From DAIDKA01 sp049792815 (lineage in GTDB: Bacteria > Pseudomonadota > Gammaproteobacteria > Steroidobacterales > Steroidobacteraceae): 64,000 nt of DNA. The DNA lies in assembly GCA_049792815.1 (NCBI GenBank), contig JBARBG010000088.1, positions 1 through 64,000 on the forward strand, in the 5' to 3' direction. The position numbers were made by a program, and so were the translations under genes. Position 1 is the stretch's first letter, and each line of letters begins with the position of its first letter. Positions 24,966 to 36,049 of this stretch are shown in pieces. A model generated the notes under the pieces. It saw nothing but the letters and a program-made list of their open reading frames with translations, did no database searches and had not been told where the DNA came from.

Positions 24966-26303
24966 TCAATGCATTCGCTGGCGCCGCAGGCCACCGTCAC
25001 GCCCGCCGGCATGGCTGCCGGCCGGGCGGCCACGCCGCTGACCATTGCCGTGACTCGGGCCTGCATGGCCAACGCGGCCAGATACATGGCCGTCACGGCG
25101 CGGGGCCGGCGCACGACTGGGCCGCTCAACGACCGGGGTCTGGGACTGATTGATCGGAAACTCAGGCACCGCCGACACCTGCAGCGGACGCTTCAGCAGC
25201 CGCTCGATGTCCCGCAGCAGCGGCGCCTCATCGGGCGACACCAGCGATACCGCCTGACCGGTCAAACCGGCCCGCGCGGTGCGCCCGATGCGATGGACAT
25301 AGTCCTCCGGAACATTGGGCAGCTCGTAGTTCACGACATGCGGCAACTCCTTGATGTCCAGGCCACGCGCCGCCACTTCGGTCGCCACCAGGGCGGTGAT
25401 GCGATTGTCCTTGAAATCAGCAAGCGCCCGGGTGCGCGCACCCTGACTCTTGTTGCCGTGAATGGCCGAGGCCTTGATGCCCGCCCCTTCCAGCTGCTGG
25501 GTGAGACGGTTGGCGCCATGCTTGGTGCGCGTGAAGATCAGCACCTGGAACCAGTTGCCGTCCTTGATCAGGTGCGCCAGCAAGTGGCGCTTGTGATCCT
25601 TGGGGACCTTGTAGACCGACTGGTCCACACGGTCGGCGGTGGCGTTGCGCGGGGCAACTTCAACCGTGACGGGATCGTGCAGCAGGCCACTGGCCAGCTG
25701 ACGCATGTCGTCATTGTAGGTGGCCGAGAATAAGAGGTTCTGGCGACGCACCGGCAGCAGCTTGAGGATGCGCCGGATGTCGCGGATGAAGCCCATATCG
25801 AGCATGCGATCGGCCTCATCGAGGACCAGCACCTGCACATTGCGCAGGTTCACCGCACCCTGCTGCGACAGATCCAGCAGACGACCGGGGGTCGCGATCA
25901 GCAGATCGCAGCCGTTGCGCAGTCCGTTGATCTGCGGATTGATGTTCACCCCGCCGAAAACCACCTGCACGCGCACCGGCGCGTACTTGCCATAGGTGTT
26001 GGCGCTTTCGGCGATCTGAGCCGCAAGTTCCCGGGTGGGGGTGAGGACCAGGCAGCGGGGTGCGCGGCGATCCGGATGCACCCCGCCAATCGGCGTGGTG
26101 CCGGCGAGGCCCGCCAGCTTCTGCAGGATGGGCAGCACGAAGGCCGCGGTTTTGCCGGTGCCCGTTTGAGCCCCTGCCAGGACGTCACGACCTTCCAGCA
26201 CCGCGGGAATGGCGCGTACCTGGATGGGCGTGGGTTCGGTGTAGGCGTTTTCGGCAACGGCGCGAAGCAACTCGGGAGCAAGCCCGAGATTGGAAAATGA
26301 CAT
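24966..26303 (-). CDS. rhlE: DEAD-box ATP-dependent RNA helicase, RhlE type
   Basis: The 445-residue protein contains the DEAD-box helicase motifs in order: Q motif (TEPTPIQVRAIP), motif I AQTGTGKTAAF, PTRELAAQI, TPGRLLDL, DEAD (VLDEADRMLD), SAT (LLFSATY), and the C-terminal VATEVAARGLD and HRIGRTARAG. RhlE-type helicases act in ribosome assembly and RNA turnover, often with cold response. The start MSFSNLGLAPELL at 26303 is family-typical; the frame is open further upstream without homology. The C-terminal 50 residues are Gly/Arg/His-rich, as usual. About 220 bases separate it from the divergent uup; this gap holds a small GGTGTC/GACACC inverted repeat (26388-26406) but no recognised promoter. 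Confidence 0.93.
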   Translation of the reverse strand: MSFSNLGLAPELLRAVAENAYTEPTPIQVRAIPAVLEGRDVLAGAQTGTGKTAAFVLPILQKLAGLAGTTPIGGVHPDRRAPRCLVLTPTRELAAQIAESANTYGKYAPVRVQVVFGGVNINPQINGLRNGCDLLIATPGRLLDLSQQGAVNLRNVQVLVLDEADRMLDMGFIRDIRRILKLLPVRRQNLLFSATYNDDMRQLASGLLHDPVTVEVAPRNATADRVDQSVYKVPKDHKRHLLAHLIKDGNWFQVLIFTRTKHGANRLTQQLEGAGIKASAIHGNKSQGARTRALADFKDNRITALVATEVAARGLDIKELPHVVNYELPNVPEDYVHRIGRTARAGLTGQAVSLVSPDEAPLLRDIERLLKRPLQVSAVPEFPINQSQTPVVERPSRAPAPRRDGHVSGRVGHAGPSHGNGQRRGRPAGSHAGGRDGGLRRQRMH

Positions 26304-26521
26304 GTTTGAACGAAACCTTGAGTAAGACTCGCACGGGGCCAGTGGCGCCGCGGTCAGAAGCGAGGGGAGAAGTTGAAGAAATCGACGGGTGTCACATAAG
26401 GACACCGGACGAGCAAGATGGGGCGCTGACCGCGCATCCCTCTTCCAGCGGCGTGCACCATACACACAATCTTGCGCTGCGTCCATTGCAGTGCAGCTTG
26501 GGACCCGGAACACTAGCCGCC

Positions 26522-28261
26522 ATGACTTTATTGACCCTGCGCGACGCGGACCTTGCCTATGGCGATTTTCCCCTGCTTGATCAGGCACAACTGTCGGTCC
26601 AGGAAGGTGAACGCATCGGCCTGATAGGCCGCAATGGCACCGGCAAGTCCACGCTGCTCAAGGTGGTCACCGGCATGGTCAACCTGGATGAGGGGGCCAT
26701 CGAACGTCGCGACGGATTGCGCATCGTATTGGTCGAGCAGGAACCGCTGCTGCCCGCGCCCCCGACCGAACATGACTGGAAACTGGCGATGTACCTGGAG
26801 CGCTTTGGGGTCGATCTGGCACGCGCGGCCGCGACCGGCTCCGGCGGCGAGCGCAAGCGCGCCGCACTCGCCGCGGCATTCGCCGCCGAGCCGGACCTGC
26901 TGCTGCTGGATGAACCCACCAATCACCTGGACATCGCCGCCATCGAGACGCTGCAGGAGCTGCTGGGCGAGGTCGGCGCCGCTCTCATCATTACCCACGA
27001 TCGTGAGTTCCTGGATCGCATCGCCAGCCGCATCGTGGAGCTGGATCGCGGCGTGCTGCGCTCCTACCAGGGCAACTTCGCGCGCTACCAGGAGCTCAAG
27101 GATCTGGAACTGGCCTCCGAAAGCGCTTCCAACGCCCGCTTTGACAAGCTGCTCGCGCAGGAGGAGGTGTGGATCCGCAAGGGCGTGGAGGCACGTCGGA
27201 CCCGCAACGAAGGCCGCGTCGTGCGCCTGGAGCAGCTGCGCCGCGAACGCGCGGCGCGTCGTGAACGCATCGGCCGCGTCAATCTTCAGGTGGATTCCGG
27301 CGAACGCTCCGGCAAACTGGTCGCAGAGCTCGAGGAGGTCAGCTTGAGCTTCGGGCCGCTGCGGCTGATCGACAGGCTCTCGGCGCGCATCATGCGTGGG
27401 GACCGTGTCGGCCTCATCGGCGCCAATGGCGCGGGCAAATCCACCCTGATCCGCCTCATCCTCGGCACCCAGGCGCCCGATTCAGGCACGGTGCGGCTGG
27501 GGACCAATCTCAATGTCGCCTACTTCGACCAGATGCGCGCCGCACTGGATCCGCAAGCCACGGTGGCGGACACGATCAGCCCGGGATCCGACTGGGTCGA
27601 GATCGGTGCGCAACGCAAACACATCTCGAGCTACCTGCAGGACTTCCTGTTCTCGCCACGGCGTGCGCAGTCACCGGTGCGCATGTTGTCCGGCGGCGAG
27701 CGCAATCGATTGCTGCTGGCGCGGCTGTTTGCGCGGCCCGCGAACCTCCTGGTCATGGACGAACCCACCAATGACCTGGATATCGATTCGCTGGAACTGC
27801 TGGAACAGACCCTGGCCGAATACCCCGGCACCGTGCTGCTGGTCAGCCACGACCGACGGTTCCTGGACAATATCGTCACCCAGACCATCGCCGCTGAGGG
27901 CCAGGGACGCTGGCGTGAATACGTCGGCGGCTATTCGGACTGGCTGGCGCAAAAATCGGCGCCGAGCGCACCGTTACGCGCCGCCGTACCCCCGCCGGCA
28001 GCGGCGCCGGCCGCTGCCACCAAAGCGCGGCTCGGATACAAGGACCAGCGCGAATTGGAATCACTGCCCCGGGAAATCGAAGCGCTGGAAACCGAGCAGC
28101 AGGCATTGCTGGCGCGCATGAGTTCGGCCGAGTACCACCAGTCCGGCGCGCATGTCATGCGCGCCGACAGCGCGCGCGCCGCCGCGATTGAGCAGGAAAT
28201 GGCAGTGAAATTCGCCCGCTGGGAAGAGCTGGAGCAACTGCGCCAAGCCCGCCAGCGGTGA
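26522..28261 (+). CDS. uup: ABC-F family ATPase, Uup type
   Basis: ABC-F proteins have two ATPase domains and no membrane part and act on ribosomes; Uup is also linked to DNA structure and ribosome assembly. The 579-residue protein has Walker A GRNGTGKST and signature SGGERKRAA in domain 1. Domain 2 has GANGAGKST, LSGGERNRLLLARLF and MDEPTNDLDI. Between them is the ABC-F linker rich in Arg (RRTRNEGRVVRLEQLRRE). A charged C-terminal coiled coil (about residues 510-579) marks it as Uup rather than EttA. ATG 26522 gives the expected N-terminus. Confidence 0.92.
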   Translation: MTLLTLRDADLAYGDFPLLDQAQLSVQEGERIGLIGRNGTGKSTLLKVVTGMVNLDEGAIERRDGLRIVLVEQEPLLPAPPTEHDWKLAMYLERFGVDLARAAATGSGGERKRAALAAAFAAEPDLLLLDEPTNHLDIAAIETLQELLGEVGAALIITHDREFLDRIASRIVELDRGVLRSYQGNFARYQELKDLELASESASNARFDKLLAQEEVWIRKGVEARRTRNEGRVVRLEQLRRERAARRERIGRVNLQVDSGERSGKLVAELEEVSLSFGPLRLIDRLSARIMRGDRVGLIGANGAGKSTLIRLILGTQAPDSGTVRLGTNLNVAYFDQMRAALDPQATVADTISPGSDWVEIGAQRKHISSYLQDFLFSPRRAQSPVRMLSGGERNRLLLARLFARPANLLVMDEPTNDLDIDSLELLEQTLAEYPGTVLLVSHDRRFLDNIVTQTIAAEGQGRWREYVGGYSDWLAQKSAPSAPLRAAVPPPAAAPAAATKARLGYKDQRELESLPREIEALETEQQALLARMSSAEYHQSGAHVMRADSARAAAIEQEMAVKFARWEELEQLRQARQR

Positions 28262-28332
28262 TCAGCCTTCACAGGTCGTTGCAGCGAATGGCCTGCTTTC
28301 AGCCAGCCCGGATGGCATAGAATGGCGCTCTC

Positions 28333-29475
28333 ATGCGCGTAAGATTAACCGCTTCGGTGCCAGTCCTTGGGGTCGCACTGGCTGCCGCGTTGGCGGCTGG
28401 CTGCTCCCCGCCCTCCTCTGTGTCCACCCAGACGCCGGAAGTGTCGGTGCTGAGTGCGAAGTCGCAGGTACTGCCCCTGACCCGGGACCTGGTCGGTCGG
28501 GTTTCCGCGGTGCGCACCGCCGATGTCCGGGCGCGAGTTCCCGGCATCCTGCTCAAACGCCTGTACAAGGAGGGCTCGGAGGTTCGTGAGGGCGAGGTGT
28601 TGTTCCAGATCGACCCCAAGCCCTACCAGGCGGCGCTGGATGCGGCGCTGGCGGGGCTGGCGCAGGCACAGGCCACCGCGGTCAATGCCGCCGTCAACGC
28701 CAAGCGCACCCGCGACCTGCTGCCCGCCGGCCTCGTGTCCCGCTCGGACGTGGACAACAACAATGCCACCGAGCGCTCCTCGCAGGCGCAGGTGAAGCAG
28801 GCCGAGGCCAATGTCGAAACGGCCCGCATCAATCTCGGCTACGCCACCGTGACCGCGCCCATCTCGGGTCGCTCCGGACAGCAGCATGTCACCGAAGGCG
28901 CCCTGGTGGGCCAAAGCGAAGCCACCCTGCTCACGTCGGTGGATCAGATCGACCACCTGTATGTGAATTTCGACCGCCCGGCCGATGAGATCCTCAAGCT
29001 GCAGGCGGCGCAGACGCGCGGCGATGTGACCCTCTTTGATCGCGACAAGGCCACCTTGCAGGTGATACTGCCGGATGGCACGCCTTATACGCCGCTGGGC
29101 ACCCTGGACTTCGGCGACGTGTCCGTCGATCCCACCAATGCCGCACTGGCCTTTCGTGGGGTGGTCGCCAATCCGCATCGTGAGCTGCTGCCGGGAATGT
29201 TTGTCACGGTGCACCTGACGCTGGGCACGCAGAACCGCGCCTACCTGATACCGCAGGCCATCGTGCGCCGCGACGGTCGTGGCGCCTTCGTGGAGGTTGC
29301 CGAAGCCGATGACAAGGTCAGCCAGCGCTACATCCAGGCCGAAGTGATGATGGGCAGCAACTGGCTGGTCACCGGCGGCCTCAAGGACGGCGATCGGATC
29401 ATCGCGACCAGCGTCGACAAGGTGCACCCCGGCACGCGGGTCAAGGTCCTGCCCGACAAAGCGTCGGCCAGCTGA
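28333..29475 (+). CDS. RND efflux periplasmic adaptor (AcrA/MexA family)
   Basis: A membrane-fusion protein linking an RND pump to an outer-membrane channel. The 380-residue protein starts with a lipoprotein signal peptide, lipobox L-A-A-G-C with Cys24. Barrel, hairpin and lipoyl parts are recognisable: VRARVPGILLKRLYKEGSEV, DPKPYQAALDAALA, INLGYATVTAPISGRSG and the C-terminal VRRDGRGAFVEV. It is 6 bases ahead of its permease. No TetR-type repressor or outer-membrane factor is adjacent, so the pump probably shares a TolC-like channel encoded elsewhere. Confidence 0.93.
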   Translation: MRVRLTASVPVLGVALAAALAAGCSPPSSVSTQTPEVSVLSAKSQVLPLTRDLVGRVSAVRTADVRARVPGILLKRLYKEGSEVREGEVLFQIDPKPYQAALDAALAGLAQAQATAVNAAVNAKRTRDLLPAGLVSRSDVDNNNATERSSQAQVKQAEANVETARINLGYATVTAPISGRSGQQHVTEGALVGQSEATLLTSVDQIDHLYVNFDRPADEILKLQAAQTRGDVTLFDRDKATLQVILPDGTPYTPLGTLDFGDVSVDPTNAALAFRGVVANPHRELLPGMFVTVHLTLGTQNRAYLIPQAIVRRDGRGAFVEVAEADDKVSQRYIQAEVMMGSNWLVTGGLKDGDRIIATSVDKVHPGTRVKVLPDKASAS

Positions 29476-29481
29476 GCTGTC

Positions 29482-32400
29482 ATGGCGCGTTTTTTCATAG
29501 AGCACCCGGTCTTTGCCTGGGTCATCGCCATCCTGATCACGCTGGCGGGCATTCTGTCCATCACGCGTCTGCCCATCGAAGCCTATCCGGACATCGCACC
29601 ACCCCAGGTGCAGGTGTCGGCCAACTATCCCGGTGCCGATGCCGAGGTCATCGAGCACACTGTCACCCAGATCATCGAGCAGCAGCTCACCGGCATCGAC
29701 CACCTGCTGTACTTCACCTCCAGCTCCAATTCCAAGGGCAATGCCAACGTCACCCTGACTTTCGACACCGGCACCAATCCGGATACGGCGCTGGTCCAGA
29801 CCCAGAACCGCATGTCGCTGGCCACGCCGCGACTGCCCGCCGAGGTCAACGCGCTGGGCCTGAGCGTGCAGAAAGCCTCCAACAGCAACGTCATCGTACT
29901 GGCGCTGCGCTCCACCGATGGCAGCATGAACTCCTATGAGCTCAGCAACCTGCTCGCCACCCGGGTGCTGGACCAGATACAACGCATCAACGGCGTGGCC
30001 AATGTGCAGCAGTTCGGCTCCGAATACGCCATGCGCATCTGGCTGAATCCGGACAAGCTGCACGCCTATGGCATCTCTCCCGCGCAGGTGCTGACCACGG
30101 TGCAGAGTCAGAACGTGCAGGTGGCCGCAGGCGGCATCGGCACCGTGCCCACCGTCCCCAATCAACAGATGTCGATCAACGTCAGTGTTCCGGGCCGCTT
30201 CACCTCACAGGACCAGTTCGCGAACATCATCCTGCGCACCGATGCCAACGGCACCACCGTGCGCCTGCGCGATGTCGCGCGATTGGAGCTGGGACCCTAC
30301 GCCTACGGCCTCGACGACAAGGTTGACGGCAATCCCATCGCCGGCTGCGGCATCGCCGTACTGCCCGGAGCCGATGTGCTCAAGGTGGTCCAGGCCATAC
30401 GCGATCGCATGAATGAGCTGCAGCGCAGCTTCCCGCCGGGCGTCACCTGGGTCACGCCCTTCGACGCCACCAAGTTCATTTCCGTGTCCATCCGCGAGGT
30501 GGTGTACACCCTGGTGGGCGCGGTGGTGCTGGTGTTCCTGGTGATGCTGGTGTTCCTGCAGAACATCCGCGCCACGCTGATTCCGACGCTGGTCATGCCG
30601 GTGGCGCTGCTGGGCGCCTTCATCGGCATCTACGCCGTGGGATTCTCGGTCAACACCTTGAGCCTGTTCGGCGTGGCGCTGGCCATCGGCATCGTCGTGG
30701 ACGATGCCATCGTGGTCATCGAGTCCGTCGAGCGCATCATGCGCGAGGAGCATTTGCCCCCCAAGGAGGCCACGCGCAAGGCCATGGGACAGATCACCGG
30801 CGCCATCGTCGCCATCACCGTGGTGCTCGCCGCCGTGTTCGTACCCAGCGCCCTGCAGACCGGCAGCGTCGGGGCCATCTATCGGCAGTTCGCCCTCACC
30901 ATCGCCATCTCCATGCTGTTCTCGGCGTTTCTGGCGCTGAGTTTCACACCCGCGCTGTGCGGCTCGCTGCTGCGCCCGGGGCACCTGAACCCGAATGTGC
31001 TGTTCCGCGGTTTCAATCGCGTCTTCGAATGGACTCTCGCGACCTACATGCGCCGGGTGTTCCAGTCGGTGCGGCATGCGCCGCGCTGGATGCTGGCCTT
31101 CGCGGTGCTGGTGACGGTGGGCGCGTGGCTGTTCGCGCGCATGCCCGGCGGCTTCCTGCCCGAGGAGGATCAGGGCTACGCCTACGTCATCGTGCAGACC
31201 CCGCCGGGCACCACGCTCGACCGTACCATGCAGGTCATGACCCGCGTCGGTGAGCTGATGCACCGGTCGCCCGATGTGGATGCCGTCATGGAGATCGCGG
31301 GCTTCAGCTTCGTCGGCCAGGGCGAGAACGTCGGCCTGGGCTTCGTGCGGCTGAAGCCCTGGGAGCAGCGCAAGGACAACGCCGCGACCTTCATCGCCTG
31401 GGCGAACCGCACGCTCAATCGCAACATCCACGACGCCCAGGCGTATTCGGTCAACCTGCCCACGGTGCGCGGCCTGGGACAGTTCGGCGGCTTTGACCTG
31501 TTCCTGCAGGATCGCGCCGGCCTGGGTCGCGAGGCCCTGGCGACGGCCGAGAAGACGCTGCTGGCCAATGCCGCCCACTCGCCCGTTGTCACCAATGTGC
31601 GCGCCAACACCCTGGAGGATGCGCCGCGACTGGATCTTGCCGTGGATCGCGTCCAGGCCGAGACCATGGGGCTGTCGCCGACCGATCTGTACGGCTCCAT
31701 CCAGCTCATGATGGCCCCGGTCTACGCCAATGACTTCTACTACCAGGGCCGCGTGCTGCGCGTCATGCTGGAAGCGGATGCGCCCTTTCGCATGGGCCCG
31801 GAAGCCCTGGATCATTTCTATCTGCCCAGTACGCTCACCGCCGCCGCCAATGCAACCGGCGCCAGCGCACTGCCCACGATGATTCCGCTCGCAAGCGTCG
31901 TGCACCCGCACTGGACCGTGGCCTCTCCGAACCTCACCCGCTACAACGGCTACGCCGCGGTGGAAATCAACGGCTCCAATGCCGCCGGCCGCAGCACCGG
32001 CGAAGCCTTGACCGAGATGCAGAACCAGGTCGGGCTGCTGCCGGATGGCGTCGGTTTCGACTGGGCCGGACAGTCGCTGCAGGAGAAGCTCTCGGGCGCC
32101 CAGGCGCCGCTGCTGTTCGCCTTGTCCATCCTGGTCGTGTACCTGTGTCTGGCGGCGCTGTATGAGAGCTGGTCGGTGCCCGTCTCGGTGCTGCTGGTCG
32201 TGCCGCTGGGTGTGATCGGCGCCATCGCCGCGGCGCAGCTACGCGGCCTGTCGAACGATGTGTTCTTCAAGGTCGGCCTGCTCACGATCATCGGTCTTGC
32301 CGCCAAGAACGCCATCCTGATCGTGGAATTCGCGGTCGTGGAACACGCCGCCGGCAAGACCCTGCATGACGCGGTGGTGGAAGCCGCGCGGCTGCGCTTC

Positions 32401-32661
32401 CGTCCCATCCTCATGACTTCCTTTGCGTTCATCCTGGGCGTCATGCCACTGGTGCTGTCCAGCGGCGCCGGCGCCAATGCCCGGCACGCCATCGGCACCG
32501 GTGTCGCCGGCGGCATGATTACGGCAGCGGTGCTGGGGGTGCTGTTCGTGCCCGTGTTCTTTGTGTGCGTGCGGCGCCTGCTCGGTGATCCGCTGGATGG
32601 CCCGCGCCGCAAACGCAAGGACGCCGTACCGTCATCACCCATGCCGGGCGGGATGGAATAA
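29482..32661 (+). CDS. RND efflux permease (AcrB/HAE1 family)
   Basis: A 1059-residue inner-membrane proton/drug antiporter. The N-terminus (MARFFIEHPVFAWVIAILIT), the duplicated arrangement of one plus five transmembrane helices around a large periplasmic loop, and the proton-relay Asp pair in TM4 (GIVVDDAIVVIESVER) place it in the hydrophobe/amphiphile efflux family. C-terminal blocks FFKVGLLTIIGLAAKNAILI and RPILMTSFAFILGVMPL fit. Likely substrates are hydrophobic or amphipathic compounds such as bile-acid-like, aromatic or antibiotic molecules; the sequence does not say which. Confidence 0.95.
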   Translation: MARFFIEHPVFAWVIAILITLAGILSITRLPIEAYPDIAPPQVQVSANYPGADAEVIEHTVTQIIEQQLTGIDHLLYFTSSSNSKGNANVTLTFDTGTNPDTALVQTQNRMSLATPRLPAEVNALGLSVQKASNSNVIVLALRSTDGSMNSYELSNLLATRVLDQIQRINGVANVQQFGSEYAMRIWLNPDKLHAYGISPAQVLTTVQSQNVQVAAGGIGTVPTVPNQQMSINVSVPGRFTSQDQFANIILRTDANGTTVRLRDVARLELGPYAYGLDDKVDGNPIAGCGIAVLPGADVLKVVQAIRDRMNELQRSFPPGVTWVTPFDATKFISVSIREVVYTLVGAVVLVFLVMLVFLQNIRATLIPTLVMPVALLGAFIGIYAVGFSVNTLSLFGVALAIGIVVDDAIVVIESVERIMREEHLPPKEATRKAMGQITGAIVAITVVLAAVFVPSALQTGSVGAIYRQFALTIAISMLFSAFLALSFTPALCGSLLRPGHLNPNVLFRGFNRVFEWTLATYMRRVFQSVRHAPRWMLAFAVLVTVGAWLFARMPGGFLPEEDQGYAYVIVQTPPGTTLDRTMQVMTRVGELMHRSPDVDAVMEIAGFSFVGQGENVGLGFVRLKPWEQRKDNAATFIAWANRTLNRNIHDAQAYSVNLPTVRGLGQFGGFDLFLQDRAGLGREALATAEKTLLANAAHSPVVTNVRANTLEDAPRLDLAVDRVQAETMGLSPTDLYGSIQLMMAPVYANDFYYQGRVLRVMLEADAPFRMGPEALDHFYLPSTLTAAANATGASALPTMIPLASVVHPHWTVASPNLTRYNGYAAVEINGSNAAGRSTGEALTEMQNQVGLLPDGVGFDWAGQSLQEKLSGAQAPLLFALSILVVYLCLAALYESWSVPVSVLLVVPLGVIGAIAAAQLRGLSNDVFFKVGLLTIIGLAAKNAILIVEFAVVEHAAGKTLHDAVVEAARLRFRPILMTSFAFILGVMPLVLSSGAGANARHAIGTGVAGGMITAAVLGVLFVPVFFVCVRRLLGDPLDGPRRKRKDAVPSSPMPGGME

Positions 32662-32670
32662 GGCGCAGCG

Positions 32671-34515
<1,845 letters not shown>

Positions 34516-34517
34516 CA

Positions 34518-35606
34518 ATGACCAAAGTGTACATGACCCGCTACCTGCTCATGCCCTTCCATGTGGCACCGCTGATGCTGGTGGTCATCCTGGGCATTCT
34601 GTTGACACTTTTCATCAAATTGGCCAAGTTCTTCGCGCTGCCGGCAGACTTCATCCTGCTGTCGTGGTTCTTCAAGTATTGCTTCGCCCTGCTCGATGCG
34701 GTCGTTGCCGGGCACAAGGAACTGCCCGTACTGTCGGTCGAGATGGTCAATCCTGTCGATGAGCAAAGGCCGCTGCTTGAGGCAATAATGGTGTCACTGG
34801 GATTCATCGCGAGCTGGTGGGTGTATCACTCGGTGGGGCCGGTTGCCGGGCTCGCGCTGGGCGCACTGCTGCTGATGGCGCTGCCGGCGAACGTGGCGCT
34901 GCTGGCCATGAGTGACAGCTGGGTCCATTCACTCTCACCCCTGGCGATCGGTCGTGTGGTGAAGGGTCTGGGCCTGACCTACTTCGGGGTACTGGTCGTG
35001 ACGCTCGGCGGCATGGCGCTCGTCGTCACGTTGGCGCTGACTCTGGACTCGCTGCTCCTGACATTGCTGCTCGCGCAACTGCTGTTCGTCGCCATGTTCT
35101 GCTACGTCGGGGGCGCCGTATTCGAAAGTCGCATCGATCTGCAGCTGCACACCCGCACCTTCGATGAACGCATGGCCGAGCGTGACGAGCGCCGCCATGC
35201 CGAAGATCGTGCTGCGGTTCTGGATCGCACCTATTCGCTGCTGCGCCTGAAGCGTCGCAGTGACGCCTGGGCCCACCTGGAGCCGTGGATGCGCCAGCAC
35301 TGCCCTGACACCCACCCCTTTACCGAGTATCACGCCCTGCAGGTGGCCACCTGCGCCTGGGAGGATCCCGTGATTGGCGATAAGGTCACGAACGAGTACC
35401 TGGGGAAGCTCCTCGCCAACGGTGAAACCGGCATGGCGGTGGAAGCGCTGGAACTCCGCCAGGCCTCGAACCCGAAGTTTTACCCACAGGACCCGGCTGC
35501 GGCGAAACGCCTCATCGAACTGGCCAATCTTTCGGGGCGCAAGGCCCTGGGCCGGCAGTTGCTGGCCCTCGCGGGTCAACGTGAACCGGAATCCGGCGTT
35601 TCATGA
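34518..35606 (+). CDS. Multi-pass membrane protein of unknown function with C-terminal soluble domain
   Basis: The 362-residue product has about six hydrophobic segments in the first 190 residues (MLVVILGILLTLFIKLA, GLALGALLLMALPANVALLA, LALTLDSLLLTLLLAQLLFVA), preceded by a short N-terminus. A charged, helical cytoplasmic-looking C-terminal half of about 170 residues follows, with a tetratricopeptide-like feel (DAWAHLEPWMRQHC, YLGKLLANGETGMAVEAL). I do not recognise a named family with certainty. ATG 34518 is chosen; it is 2 bases from the recQ start on the other strand. It is 24 bases ahead of a small lipoprotein gene. Confidence 0.75.
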   Translation: MTKVYMTRYLLMPFHVAPLMLVVILGILLTLFIKLAKFFALPADFILLSWFFKYCFALLDAVVAGHKELPVLSVEMVNPVDEQRPLLEAIMVSLGFIASWWVYHSVGPVAGLALGALLLMALPANVALLAMSDSWVHSLSPLAIGRVVKGLGLTYFGVLVVTLGGMALVVTLALTLDSLLLTLLLAQLLFVAMFCYVGGAVFESRIDLQLHTRTFDERMAERDERRHAEDRAAVLDRTYSLLRLKRRSDAWAHLEPWMRQHCPDTHPFTEYHALQVATCAWEDPVIGDKVTNEYLGKLLANGETGMAVEALELRQASNPKFYPQDPAAAKRLIELANLSGRKALGRQLLALAGQREPESGVS

Positions 35607-35630
35607 CCTGCTGACCCGGAGGAGCCCGAC

Positions 35631-36041
35631 GTGCCGATCCTCACCCGACTCATCGCCAGCCTGCCGCTTTTTGGGCTGCTGGCCGGCTGCGTGGCGGGCC
35701 CGAACGCGGCCCCGCCGCCGAGCAAGGAAGCGCAGTTGTACCTGAAATACTCCGGGGCGCCCATCGAGGCCTTCACCTATCTCGGCCACTATGACGGGTT
35801 CCGCGCTCTGGGCGGCCCGTACGTGGTCATCTGGACGACGTTCGCCGACGCCTATCTGGTGAAGGTGCGGGACCCGTGTATCGAGCTACCCTTCACCAAC
35901 AAGATTGGCCTGACCTCCACCTCGCGTACCGTCAACCGCAATTTCGACTTCGTGCTGGTTGAGCACGAACGTTGCCGCATCGGCACCATCCAGCGCATCG
36001 ACTACGACGCCATGAAGAAGGCGCACGTAGCCGGACCCTAG
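35631..36041 (+). CDS. Small lipoprotein, DUF6491-like
   Basis: A 136-residue exported protein with a GTG start at 35631 behind a strong CGGAGGAG ribosome binding site. The signal peptide ends in the lipobox L-A-G-C (Cys18). The mature part contains two conserved-looking Cys (VRDPCIELPF, EHERCRIGTI) that could form a disulfide, and the motif RIDYDAMK near the end, as in DUF6491 proteins. Function is unknown. It converges with the molybdoenzyme large-subunit gene with an 8-base gap. Confidence 0.72.
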   Translation: MPILTRLIASLPLFGLLAGCVAGPNAAPPPSKEAQLYLKYSGAPIEAFTYLGHYDGFRALGGPYVVIWTTFADAYLVKVRDPCIELPFTNKIGLTSTSRTVNRNFDFVLVEHERCRIGTIQRIDYDAMKKAHVAGP

Positions 36042-36049
36042 CCGCGGCC

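Noticed and set aside
28345..30165. Minus-strand open frame of about 600 codons opposite the RND genes
   Set aside because: Shadow of the RND adaptor and permease; the plus-strand proteins are unambiguous.
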